Shown here: positions 19,237 to 26,583 of the stretch, in pieces
Numbering within the stretch: position 1 is the first letter of the stretch
How the letters are laid out: each line of letters starts with the position of its first letter
Assembly (NCBI RefSeq): GCF_003351745.1
Contig: NZ_CP031222.1
Span: 3,702,207 to 3,766,206, forward strand
DNA length: 64,000 bases
Direction of reading: 5' to 3'
From: Aquirhabdus parva
GTDB taxonomy: Bacteria; Pseudomonadota; Gammaproteobacteria; Pseudomonadales; Moraxellaceae
Notes under the pieces: model-generated
The model's database searches: none
Seen by the model: the letters and a program-made list of their open reading frames with translations, nothing else
What the model was told of the DNA's origin: nothing
Made by a program: the position numbers and the translations under genes

Positions 19237-19868
19237 GATTGCACCTCGTTAGGACGGCCTTTGAGTGGTTGCCAATGAGAGACGGTACCCATAACAGCCA
19301 TGTTCATTTCTGGGCCGTCCTCATAGCTGTACCAGTCTGCAGGCCAATAAAGCATGTCTGAGTCATCGTCGTATACTGCTTCGCCTTCATATGGCCGTTC
19401 AGAGCTACAAACTACGCTCTTTTCAGAGACCCAAAAAGCAACACGTTGTCTGAAACCATCCCAGATCAAAACATCATCCTCATTGTCCGGGTATCGGTCC
19501 TTAGTGCTGATCCAAGAATCAGACTCAAAATCAATCCACTCAATGCCTAGAATGTCTTTGATGCTTTCGAGCGCTTGGCCTGCAGACGTGTCTTTGCATT
19601 TGTTGCTTCTTATGTTCTGCAAGTGGCGCAAGAGAACAGTTTGAATTTTTGCTAGATCAGTTTCATCCGATGCAGGCGCAGCAGCTTCAACACCTTTTAT
19701 TGCCCAATTGGCCGGGCAATTGGTACATGATCGAAAATCATTGCCTTTGTGTGTGCAGCTTAAAGACAGTGTTTGGCTTGTTTTTCCGCACCTGTCTAAG
19801 CACTGCGCGTTATGCTCAGTGATTAGGGATGTGAGGCGTATTACTTCGGCTTTATGATTGATACTCAC
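19233..19868 (-). CDS. DUF551-domain early phage protein
   Basis: 211 residues. The C-terminal half has SWISTKDRYPDNEDDVLIWD and ends with VSHWQPLKGRP, the opening and closing blocks of DUF551. The N-terminal half has Cys pairs (C-x3-C near 19-23; C-x-n-C-x2-C near 34-46) that could bind metal. Overlaps the next gene by four bases. Two DUF551-type genes in a row suggest an old duplication. Confidence 0.72.
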   Translation of the reverse strand: MSINHKAEVIRLTSLITEHNAQCLDRCGKTSQTLSLSCTHKGNDFRSCTNCPANWAIKGVEAAAPASDETDLAKIQTVLLRHLQNIRSNKCKDTSAGQALESIKDILGIEWIDFESDSWISTKDRYPDNEDDVLIWDGFRQRVAFWVSEKSVVCSSERPYEGEAVYDDDSDMLYWPADWYSYEDGPEMNMAVMGTVSHWQPLKGRPNEVQS

Positions 19869-20413
19869 AATTGCACCTCCACTGCTGGCGATGCGCCCTC
19901 CTGGTACTCATACACCACTTCCCAAGTCGGGTGACACCAGTGAACCTTACGAATAGGATCATCATCAAAGACAATCCCAACATAGGCGGCGCGGGTTTTG
20001 GTTACGCGGCCTTTGCGACCCTTAAAATGCGCCACTGTATCTTTTTGGATTTTTAGGCCGTAGGTCTGATTGATATAATCAAACATAGGGTCATGATGAC
20101 GTTGTACCCAAGTGCAGTAAGGCCCATCTTCGGTATCAAAAATGCACAAAATAAACCATCCTTCACCCGCAGGCTTTGATGGTTGCCATTCGGTAAAACC
20201 ATCTAAATCGCCTTCCATATAGCGATTAAATAACTCTTCCGCGTCGCCTTCGAGGAAAATGGTTTGTTCACCAGTTAATTGCTGGTCTTTAAGCCACGCC
20301 TTCCAAAGTTGCGACGGTACAACTTCGCCACCGTCAAATTCAGGGAAGTCCGGGTGGTACCAAAAGCCGCCCTCACCGCGCACGACTGGCGCGGGTTGTA
20401 TTAAGTGAGTCAT
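19865..20413 (-). CDS. Hypothetical early phage protein
   Basis: 182 acidic, Trp/Tyr-rich residues with a tail VHWCHPTWEVVYEYQ. No family recognised. Starts three bases after the upstream gene and overlaps the downstream one by four bases. Confidence 0.68.
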   Translation of the reverse strand: MTHLIQPAPVVRGEGGFWYHPDFPEFDGGEVVPSQLWKAWLKDQQLTGEQTIFLEGDAEELFNRYMEGDLDGFTEWQPSKPAGEGWFILCIFDTEDGPYCTWVQRHHDPMFDYINQTYGLKIQKDTVAHFKGRKGRVTKTRAAYVGIVFDDDPIRKVHWCHPTWEVVYEYQEGASPAVEVQL

Positions 20414-20415
20414 GA

Positions 20416-20820
20416 TTAGCCCCGCGCCGTAGGCAAAATTTGCAGCAGCGTGTCGATAATTTCTCGAAGTGCTGGAAATTCCGGCTGGTTTGCTTCATCA
20501 AATACGGCTTCGGCTCTTTGATTGCCATACTCAACTATTTTCTTAACAATTGAATCAATATCAAAGGACGGTTCAATATCCAAAGATTCGATGCGATCCT
20601 CAAGTAACACAAGAGCGTCGTGTTCTGCATCTTCTTCGATACTGAATTTTTTAGCCCGGCAATCGTCATAGTTTGAGTCATCTTCCTCTTCATCATATTC
20701 CGCGCTCTCTAAAGAGGCTTGGACATCTTGAAGTGCCGCAAATGCTGGATGACTTGGCGTAACGTGGAGGCGTGCATAGGTCAAGCGTTCAACAGCATCA
20801 TTAAAATGTGCATTCATCAT
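20416..20820 (-). CDS. Hypothetical acidic early phage protein
   Basis: 134 residues, strongly acidic in the middle (EYDEEEDDSNYDD). Start overlaps the beta-clamp stop by one base, so it is translationally coupled to the clamp. Function unknown; the coupling makes a clamp- or replication-related role possible. Confidence 0.68.
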   Translation of the reverse strand: MMNAHFNDAVERLTYARLHVTPSHPAFAALQDVQASLESAEYDEEEDDSNYDDCRAKKFSIEEDAEHDALVLLEDRIESLDIEPSFDIDSIVKKIVEYGNQRAEAVFDEANQPEFPALREIIDTLLQILPTARG

Positions 20821-21950
20821 TAAGCCCTCATGGGTGATAAAGTTATTTGACAGTCCGCACCGTCAACAGGTTCAAAACGTAGTGCTGCGTGTGAATCTGC
20901 AGGCATGAAGATTTTCACGTCCTCGCTATCAATGAATTTCATGGCATCGAGCACGTAATCACGATCAATACAGATCGTGTGATCTAGGTTTTCGGTAAGA
21001 GTAGCTATGCACTCTTCGTTACCGCTTCCGCTTCCGTGTCTCTCGGTGTAATTAACAAGTAGGCGATCTTTGCAAGGGGTAATGGCGATGGCGCAGAAAC
21101 TCTTGCTTGAGTCGGCTATGTAGCCCGCAGTGGCAATTTCAACCGCTTGAGTGAGCTCATGGCGGTTTAGGACCGTATTAAAATCCCCTCTTGGAACAAT
21201 GCGCTTCCAATCAGGGTATTTACCGTCAATTAGCTTGGTTGTGAGTTTTACGCGGTCTACGGTGAAACTGGCTGTACTGCGCTGTAATTGCAGGCAGCAA
21301 GCTTTTTCTTTTGCATTTGAGATTAACTGCACAATAGTCTTAACAGTCGGTGCAGGGATGATTAGAGAGGCAGCAACACCCGTTGTAATGGGTAGGCTAA
21401 AGCTGGCGAGGCGATGACCATTAGATGCAATTAACGTAATTGAATCTTTATCCATTTGAAGGGCTACCCCGGTGAGGTAGTACCGGACATCGTTATGAGC
21501 GACAAAAGGCAGAACGGCTTTTAAGGCAGACGTAAAGTCTTTTGGGTCCTCAAGATCAAGTTGCGCGACCTGTTTAACATCACGATCAATCGACGGTAAA
21601 TCCTCAACTAAGGCCGTCTGCAGCGTTAAAGCCGCTTTGCCGCATTCAATGTGTAGCGTGCGGTTTTCATCTAAGAAAATATTGATCGGCTTAGAGCGAG
21701 TAGACAGGCGCTTAATGATGTTGGTGAAGGCGTAGTTATTGACAGCACATGAGCCCTCTTTAAACTCACCATCAAGCGTCCGGGATGTCTCTATCTCAAT
21801 TTCTGTATTGGTGCCCCGCATAGTTAAAACGCCATGACTCACAGTCAAAGCAACATTGCTTAGGATCGGCATAGTTGATTTTGTGTGAATGGCCGGTGAT
21901 AACGCGGCAAGGTCAGAGGCAATCTGTGTGCCTAAGATTGTGATATTCAT
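20820..21950 (-). CDS. Phage-encoded DNA polymerase III beta subunit (sliding clamp)
   Basis: 376 residues, close to the 366-380 of bacterial DnaN. Recognisable blocks: PILSNVALTVSHGVLTMRGT at the N-terminus, the middle-domain block DVRYYLTGVALQMD ... ASNGHRLA, LIDGKYPDWKRIVPR, and a C-terminus LSPMRA in place of the usual PMRL. The three clamp domains are therefore all present. It may replace or compete with the host clamp for phage replication, or be a decoy for clamp-binding proteins. It lies in the leftward early operon, away from the O-like gene. Divergence from host DnaN cannot be measured here because the host gene is not in the window. Confidence 0.9.
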   Translation of the reverse strand: MNITILGTQIASDLAALSPAIHTKSTMPILSNVALTVSHGVLTMRGTNTEIEIETSRTLDGEFKEGSCAVNNYAFTNIIKRLSTRSKPINIFLDENRTLHIECGKAALTLQTALVEDLPSIDRDVKQVAQLDLEDPKDFTSALKAVLPFVAHNDVRYYLTGVALQMDKDSITLIASNGHRLASFSLPITTGVAASLIIPAPTVKTIVQLISNAKEKACCLQLQRSTASFTVDRVKLTTKLIDGKYPDWKRIVPRGDFNTVLNRHELTQAVEIATAGYIADSSKSFCAIAITPCKDRLLVNYTERHGSGSGNEECIATLTENLDHTICIDRDYVLDAMKFIDSEDVKIFMPADSHAALRFEPVDGADCQITLSPMRA

Positions 21951-22279
21951 TAAGCTGCGACCCCTTCAGTTTTATGAAACTTTGCCTTAGTGATGATTTT
22001 TTTTGCATGATCCAAAGCAAAACAGCCATAAATGCCGCGAGGCTCAAAAACTGAAACCAAAGCTTCCAGCGCTTCAAGAAGTTCCGGCGCTGTAGCAATA
22101 AGCTGCGCATTGCTTGCTTGCACACCGTCAGGATGTTCGCAACCGTAAATCGTTGAAATGCGCGTACCTAAATAGCGTTCGCTATTACTGACAGGGCGAA
22201 TTTCTGCAATTGAATTTGTGCATTGTTCGTGGGGATGGTCAAAGCAGGCCACCCAAGGTCCGGGGGTATGCTTATTCAT
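21950..22279 (-). CDS. HTPGPW-type small phage protein
   Basis: 109 residues starting MNKHTPGPWVACFD and containing NAQLIATAPELLEALEALV. These two blocks define a common early phage protein group of unknown function. One-base overlap with the clamp start; four-base overlap with the upstream gene. Confidence 0.7.
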   Translation of the reverse strand: MNKHTPGPWVACFDHPHEQCTNSIAEIRPVSNSERYLGTRISTIYGCEHPDGVQASNAQLIATAPELLEALEALVSVFEPRGIYGCFALDHAKKIITKAKFHKTEGVAA

Positions 22280-22560
22280 AGATGTACCCCAACAGCACAG
22301 GCCCCGATGTAGAGGCCAAGGAAAACAAGAAAAACACCGATAATCACCAAACCGTTACCGCCTGACTCTGGATCAATTTGAGGCTGTGCAAAGTCGGGGG
22401 CTTGTAAGCGCTGTGTGCAAATCTGATCGATACGCTCAAAATCGATATCTTTGATCGGGTTTGGTTGATTGGTAATGGAAATATCTTTTACCGGGTTTGG
22501 TGTGGCTATGAGATCGATTCCCTCAAGAAATTCTTGTAAATCGCTTTCAAACTTATCCAT
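22276..22560 (-). CDS. Small membrane protein, first gene of the leftward operon
   Basis: 94 residues, N-terminal cytoplasmic-type region with two near-repeats (NPVKDI and NPIKDI), then one C-terminal transmembrane segment (LVIIGVFLVFLGLYIGACAV). The first position after pL would give strong expression early in infection. Function unknown; host take-over or superinfection control are possibilities. Confidence 0.68.
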   Translation of the reverse strand: MDKFESDLQEFLEGIDLIATPNPVKDISITNQPNPIKDIDFERIDQICTQRLQAPDFAQPQIDPESGGNGLVIIGVFLVFLGLYIGACAVGVHL

Positions 22561-22585
22561 AATATTTTTACTCCAACACTATTTG

Positions 22586-22625
22586 GGGTCATGCCCTTGG
22601 TTGCTAGAACAACGTAAGGGCTTTT
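22586..22625 (+). terminator. Rightward-facing terminator between the left operon and its operator
   Basis: Nested stem GCCCTT / AAGGGC with an inner GTTG / CAAC, followed on the plus strand by TTTTTAT. No rightward gene lies before it. On the minus strand no T-run follows, so the left operon is not stopped here. Confidence 0.55.
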
Positions 22626-22657
22626 TATGGGTCGCTGTATGCGTCCTAATGCAACAA

Positions 22658-22713
22658 ATTAAACCATCGGTTTAATATTAAATCAACGGTTAAATTAAAC
22701 CGTTGGTTTAACT
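22658..22713. promoter_or_regulatory. Left operator with three repressor sites and pL
   Basis: Three near-palindromes of type TTAAACC-N3-GGTTTAA are centred at 22667, 22687 and 22704. A minus-strand promoter fits inside: TTGATT at 22687-22682 and TTTAAT at 22663-22658 with 18 bp between, so the first site fills the spacer and the second covers the -35. The same palindrome occurs three times on the other side of the repressor gene. Confidence 0.75.
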
Positions 22714-22751
22714 GGTTACAAAATGATCAATAGATAAGCGATGGACAAAGA

Positions 22752-22782
22752 AAAGCCCACTGTAGAAAGTGGGCTATGTGTT
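22752..22782 (-). terminator. Terminator of the repressor gene
   Basis: On the minus strand AGCCCACT ... AGTGGGCT forms a stem followed by TTTTCTTT, about 60 bp after the repressor stop. Confidence 0.7.
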
Positions 22783-22843
22783 GAATGTAATTTAAGATTT
22801 TTTGCTTAAAATATCATCGATCTTAGGGTAAGTCGGGTAAAGA

Positions 22844-23575
22844 TTATTTTTTGCGGGGGAGTGGGTTTTGTACATCGAAGGCATAACCAAGCACGATAAA
22901 CCGCTGTTCTTTAATTTGCTCTGCAGTAAGTCTTTCTTCCGGGTACTCTTCGGCGTTCTTGCTAACAACACGTAAGCCGCCAAGCGGTAGATTATATAAA
23001 TACTTAAATTTAAAAGCCCCGTCATGCTCAATCGCATAAACGCAACCATCTACAATCTTTGTGTCGCTTAAGTCTACATATACCGTCGCTTTATCCTTAA
23101 TTTCTGGATAATTTGAATTGCCTACCGCAGTCATTGCCGCCGCGCTTGCAGGGTCTACTCCATAACTCTTTAATGTTGAACGACTTAACCAAAGTCGTCG
23201 TGTTTCATTTTTCAAAGCCTCTCCTGTTGCGCCTGATCCACAAGCTAATAAAAAATCCTTATAAAATGGAATGGCTATGTCGTCGTCGTCCATTTCCGTA
23301 TCGTTATCCCATGCGAGGACCGGGGTCACGATGTTTTCTTCTATTGGTATGCCGTCGGGAAGCATTGGCCCTTGACCATCTAGTAACCATCCAGAATTTA
23401 CACCCGTCAACTTGGCAAGTTCGGAAAGTGTGTCGTTTGAAATCTTCCCCTTTTTCCAATTCGTAGCGGCTTGCGCAGAAAAGCCAAGCAGGATTGCAGC
23501 CCGCGACCAAGAGAGCCCTTTGTGATCAAGGGCTAGTTTAATTCTGTCCTGTAGCAGGGCTGGTGTAGATGTCAT
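22844..23575 (-). CDS. CI-like prophage repressor (HTH plus S24 peptidase)
   Basis: 243 residues. A helix-turn-helix (about 8-62; ILLGFSAQAATNWKKGK) is followed by a LexA/S24-type domain. The presumed autocleavage bond is Cys112-Gly113 in LLACGSGATG, a Cys-Gly pair as in UmuD instead of the usual Ala-Gly. The catalytic Ser is probably Ser154 in AVGNSNYPEIKDKATVYVD, a variant of GDSMEP, and the Lys is Lys189 or Lys191 in GAFKFKYL. It is predicted to keep the lytic promoters off and to be cleaved after RecA activation. Flanked on both sides by identical-type operators. Confidence 0.9.
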   Translation of the reverse strand: MTSTPALLQDRIKLALDHKGLSWSRAAILLGFSAQAATNWKKGKISNDTLSELAKLTGVNSGWLLDGQGPMLPDGIPIEENIVTPVLAWDNDTEMDDDDIAIPFYKDFLLACGSGATGEALKNETRRLWLSRSTLKSYGVDPASAAAMTAVGNSNYPEIKDKATVYVDLSDTKIVDGCVYAIEHDGAFKFKYLYNLPLGGLRVVSKNAEEYPEERLTAEQIKEQRFIVLGYAFDVQNPLPRKK

Positions 23576-23589
23576 GTTAACTCCAATGC

Positions 23590-23676
23590 GTTAAACCGCA
23601 GGTTTATATTCTGAGTATTTATAAAACGAAAAGGAATAAACCGCTAGTTGCATTTTTATTAAACCAATGGTTTAAT
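23590..23676. promoter_or_regulatory. Right operator with three repressor sites and pR
   Basis: Palindromes of the TTAAACC-N3-GGTTTAA type are centred at 23599, 23644 (weaker right arm) and 23667. The rightward promoter reads TTGCAT (23648-23653), 17 bp, TTTAAT (23671-23676), with the third site in its spacer, mirroring pL. The first site lies just upstream of the repressor start and could govern pRM. Confidence 0.75.
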
Positions 23677-23708
23677 AATTTGCGGATTAATTAAATTGGA
23701 AATTTAAC

Positions 23709-23990
23709 ATGTCATCACAAAAACAAGTTTCAGCCCTTGAAAAAGCTATTGCTGCGGTAGGTGGTCAAGCAAACGCGGCGGCAATTTGTAATATCAGTGT
23801 TGCGGCCATTGGCCGTTGGGTTAAGCGAGGGCATTTACCACGGACGGAGTACACAGGCGAAACGAACTATGCAGAATTGCTTGCTCAAAGCGTTACAGCC
23901 CAACAGGATTCTTTCACCTCTGAATGGCTATTAGAGCACGCAAACCCTAGCAAGGTTTATAAACCCCAAAGCCTCGCGCTTGTTGGTTAA
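23709..23990 (+). CDS. Cro/YdaS-like DNA-binding protein
   Basis: 93 residues. The segment LEKAIAAVGGQANAAAICN followed by ISVAAIGRWVKRGHLPRTEY is a YdaS/Cro-type helix-turn-helix. First gene from pR and divergent from the repressor, so it is the likely Cro equivalent that favours lytic growth by binding the same operators. Confidence 0.8.
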   Translation: MSSQKQVSALEKAIAAVGGQANAAAICNISVAAIGRWVKRGHLPRTEYTGETNYAELLAQSVTAQQDSFTSEWLLEHANPSKVYKPQSLALVG

Positions 23991-24003
23991 GGCGGTGCAG
24001 ATC

Positions 24004-24237
24004 ATGAGCACTTCTGGACAAGCCGCCGCAATTTTGCAGGCCCTTAAAAATGGCGAATCAATAACGCAAGCTGAGGCTATCCCCCGGTTTAGTTGCTATC
24101 GGCTGGCCGCGCGTATCAATGAACTACGTGCAGCAGGGCATAAGATCGTAACGCAGCATGAGCGCATTAACGGCGGTTCGTTTGGTCGTTATGTATTGGC
24201 CGATGATTCTGTTAAGGCTGGTGCAACCAATGAATAG
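24004..24237 (+). CDS. Helix-turn-helix domain protein
   Basis: I use the ATG at 24004 (MSTSGQAAAILQAL) preceded by AAGGCGG; an in-frame ATG at 23980 overlaps the previous gene. The 77-residue protein holds a winged-HTH-like block (ILQALKNGESITQAEAIPRF ... LAARINELRAAGHKIVTQ). Such proteins are common in Moraxellaceae phages. It may be a CII-like or accessory regulator. Confidence 0.7.
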   Translation: MSTSGQAAAILQALKNGESITQAEAIPRFSCYRLAARINELRAAGHKIVTQHERINGGSFGRYVLADDSVKAGATNE

Positions 24238-25846
24238 CCACATATCAGTAAGTCAAACTACTATTGATTATCTACGTCAGTATTGTGCTTTTGGGGAACC
24301 TGATTTTTATGGGCTATTTCCGCATGAACTTATTGTCGATAATTTTGCAGGCGGTGGCGGGGTAGCAGAGGGCCTTGAAGAGGCGTTTAAGCGTCCGGTT
24401 GATATCGCAATCAATCACGACCCTAAAGCCTTGGCAATGCACCGTATAAACCACCCAATGACGAAGCATTATTGTGAGTCTGTATGGGATGTGGACCCCT
24501 GCGAAATTACCAAAAATCAGCCTGTCGGCTTGGTGTGGCTATCACCAGACTGTAAGCATTTCAGCAAAGCCAAGGGCGGTACACCCGTTGATAAAAAGAT
24601 TCGTGGTTTGGCATGGGTTGCGCTTCGCTGGGCTGCAAAGGTGCGTCCGCGTGTAATCATGCTTGAGAATGTCGAAGAGTTCAAAACCTGGGGGGATGTT
24701 GGCAAAGATGGCAGGCCATGCCCTAAGAGCAAAGGTCGGACCTTCAATTCTTTTGTTAATGCTCTGCGTCGTCAAGGGTATGACGTTGAGTATCGGGTAT
24801 TGCGTGCGCATGACTTCGGAATGCCTACACTGCGTAAGCGTTTCTTTTTGGTAGCCCGTAAGGATGGATTGCCGATTAAGTGGCCTAAACCTACTCATGG
24901 CGATCCAGCAAGTGATGCAGTCAAAAAAGGCAAATTATTGCCTTGGGATATTGTGGCAGATTGTATTGACTGGTCCATTCCATGCCCTTCAATATTTGAA
25001 CGTACAAAGCCGCTGGCCGATGCGACATGCAAGCGAATTGCAACAGGTTTAATGCGTTATGTCGTGAATGCTGATAAGCCGTTTATTGTTAAGTGTAATC
25101 ATACTTCGCCTCAATATTCCGCATTCCGTGGTCAGAGCATTTTTGAACCACTACAAACCATTTCTTCTAAAAATGGCTATGGGATTGTTGCGCCTGTCTT
25201 AACAGAGTGTGCTAACGCTTCATCACCGCGCTGCATGCCTGCTAACGAGCCAATACGCACCATATGCGCTCAAACTAAAGGCGGTCATCATGCCTTGGTT
25301 GCTGCATTTCTAACAAAAAACTATACAGGTGTTGTTGGTTGCCCGGTCACTGGCCCAGCGCACACGATCACCGCAAAAGATCATCATTCTTTGGTGACTT
25401 CCCATCTTGTAAAACTTAGAAATAACAATGTTGGTCAGTCTGTAGAAACCCCGTTACATACCATCACGGCTGGCGGTGGTCATTTTGCCGAAGTGCGGGC
25501 TTTTTTGACAACTTTCTACGGTAACGATAAAGACGGCCAATCACTTGATAAGCCAATTCGCACAATCCCCACACATGACCGTTTCGGGCTAGTCATGGTC
25601 GATGGTATGCCATATCAAATTGATGATATCGGCTTTCGCATGTTGCAACCGCGTGAGCTATTCACCGCGCAAGGGTTTAGGCGTTCTTACATCATTGACC
25701 GCGGTATTGATGAGCATGGCAAGGTTATACGCCTCACCAAAACAGAACAAACTCGGATGTGCGGCAATTCGGTACCGCCGGGTTTACCTAAGGCGCTAGT
25801 TTTGGCGAACTTTGGGCATGAGATTGCATGGAGGGAGTCGGCATGA
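24230..25846 (+). CDS. C5 DNA (cytosine) methyltransferase, phage type
   Basis: Start at the ATG at 24230, which overlaps the previous stop; an upstream ATG adds 24 residues from another gene's coding region. The 538-residue product has motif I FAGGGGVAEGLEEAF, motif IV as SPDCKHFSK (about residue 107; usual PCQ replaced by DCK but catalytic Cys kept), motif VI ENVEEF, motif VIII LRKRFFLVAR and motif X CGNSVPPGLP. Between VIII and X lie about 250 residues made of roughly five divergent repeats of the form P-x-x-TI-x-x-x-x-H-x-LV. It probably protects phage DNA from host restriction. ATGA overlap with the next gene. Confidence 0.9.
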   Translation: MNSHISVSQTTIDYLRQYCAFGEPDFYGLFPHELIVDNFAGGGGVAEGLEEAFKRPVDIAINHDPKALAMHRINHPMTKHYCESVWDVDPCEITKNQPVGLVWLSPDCKHFSKAKGGTPVDKKIRGLAWVALRWAAKVRPRVIMLENVEEFKTWGDVGKDGRPCPKSKGRTFNSFVNALRRQGYDVEYRVLRAHDFGMPTLRKRFFLVARKDGLPIKWPKPTHGDPASDAVKKGKLLPWDIVADCIDWSIPCPSIFERTKPLADATCKRIATGLMRYVVNADKPFIVKCNHTSPQYSAFRGQSIFEPLQTISSKNGYGIVAPVLTECANASSPRCMPANEPIRTICAQTKGGHHALVAAFLTKNYTGVVGCPVTGPAHTITAKDHHSLVTSHLVKLRNNNVGQSVETPLHTITAGGGHFAEVRAFLTTFYGNDKDGQSLDKPIRTIPTHDRFGLVMVDGMPYQIDDIGFRMLQPRELFTAQGFRRSYIIDRGIDEHGKVIRLTKTEQTRMCGNSVPPGLPKALVLANFGHEIAWRESA

Positions 25847-26583
25847 CACGTATTGTTTGCAATTTCTCAGCCGGTGCGGCCAGTGCCGTCGCCACAAAAT
25901 TAGCCCTGCAACAATATCCTGATGCTTTGATCGTTTGTGTGTGGATCAAGGAAGAGCATCCAGACAATGCACGTTTCAGAGCAGATTGTGAAAAATGGTT
26001 TGGCCGTGATGTCACCATCATCAAAGATGAAAAGTACGGCAGTTCTGTGCGTGAAGTATGGCGTAGAGAACGGTTTATGAAGTCGCGCCATGGTGCGCCA
26101 TGTACTCGCATTATAAAGCGTGCCCCTCTTGATAAGTTCGCAATGCCCGGTGACATACAGGTTATTGGTTATACGGCTGATGAGCCATGGAGGCGAGATG
26201 ATTGGTTAGAGCGTCACCCAGATATGCCAATACTTACCCCTTTAATTGATGCTGGCCTAACTAAATCTGATTGTTTAGCAATGGTTGAGCGAGCAGGCAT
26301 AAATCTGCCTGAAATGTATCAACTTGGCTTTAACAATAATAATTGCATCGGTTGCGTAAAAGGTGGGATGGGATATTGGAATAGGGTGCGGACCCATTTC
26401 CCTGATGATTTTGCAGAAATAGCAGCTATACAGGCCGCAATTGGCCCAAGTGCTAATCTTTGGGTGCATGGTGGTAAACGTATAAGCCTGCTTGAATTGC
26501 CTGTCGATGCGGGTCGCCATGATGAGCCTTTGCCTGACTGCAGCATGTTATGCGAACTCGCAGAGCGGGGTTATACAGCATGA
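25843..26583 (+). CDS. PP-loop ATPase, PAPS-reductase-like
   Basis: Start at ATG 25843 with GGAGGGAG upstream and a four-base overlap with the methyltransferase. 246 residues. The N-terminal NFSAGAASAVATKLAL is a degenerate PP-loop (SGGxDS type) and CIGCVKGGMGYW resembles the Cys-pair region of phage PAPS-reductase-family proteins. The family includes sulfate-activation enzymes and the DNA phosphorothioation enzyme DndC. Linkage to a DNA methyltransferase makes a nucleic-acid modification role attractive, but this is inference. Confidence 0.75.
   Translation: MTRIVCNFSAGAASAVATKLALQQYPDALIVCVWIKEEHPDNARFRADCEKWFGRDVTIIKDEKYGSSVREVWRRERFMKSRHGAPCTRIIKRAPLDKFAMPGDIQVIGYTADEPWRRDDWLERHPDMPILTPLIDAGLTKSDCLAMVERAGINLPEMYQLGFNNNNCIGCVKGGMGYWNRVRTHFPDDFAEIAAIQAAIGPSANLWVHGGKRISLLELPVDAGRHDEPLPDCSMLCELAERGYTA

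Noticed and set aside
22792-23049. 85-codon minus-strand ORF at the end of the repressor
   Set aside because: Other frame of the repressor gene plus its 3' region; no ribosome site.
24158-24229. Longer N-terminus for the methyltransferase
   Set aside because: The added residues are the out-of-frame reading of the preceding HTH gene; the ATG at 24230 fits the operon overlap pattern.
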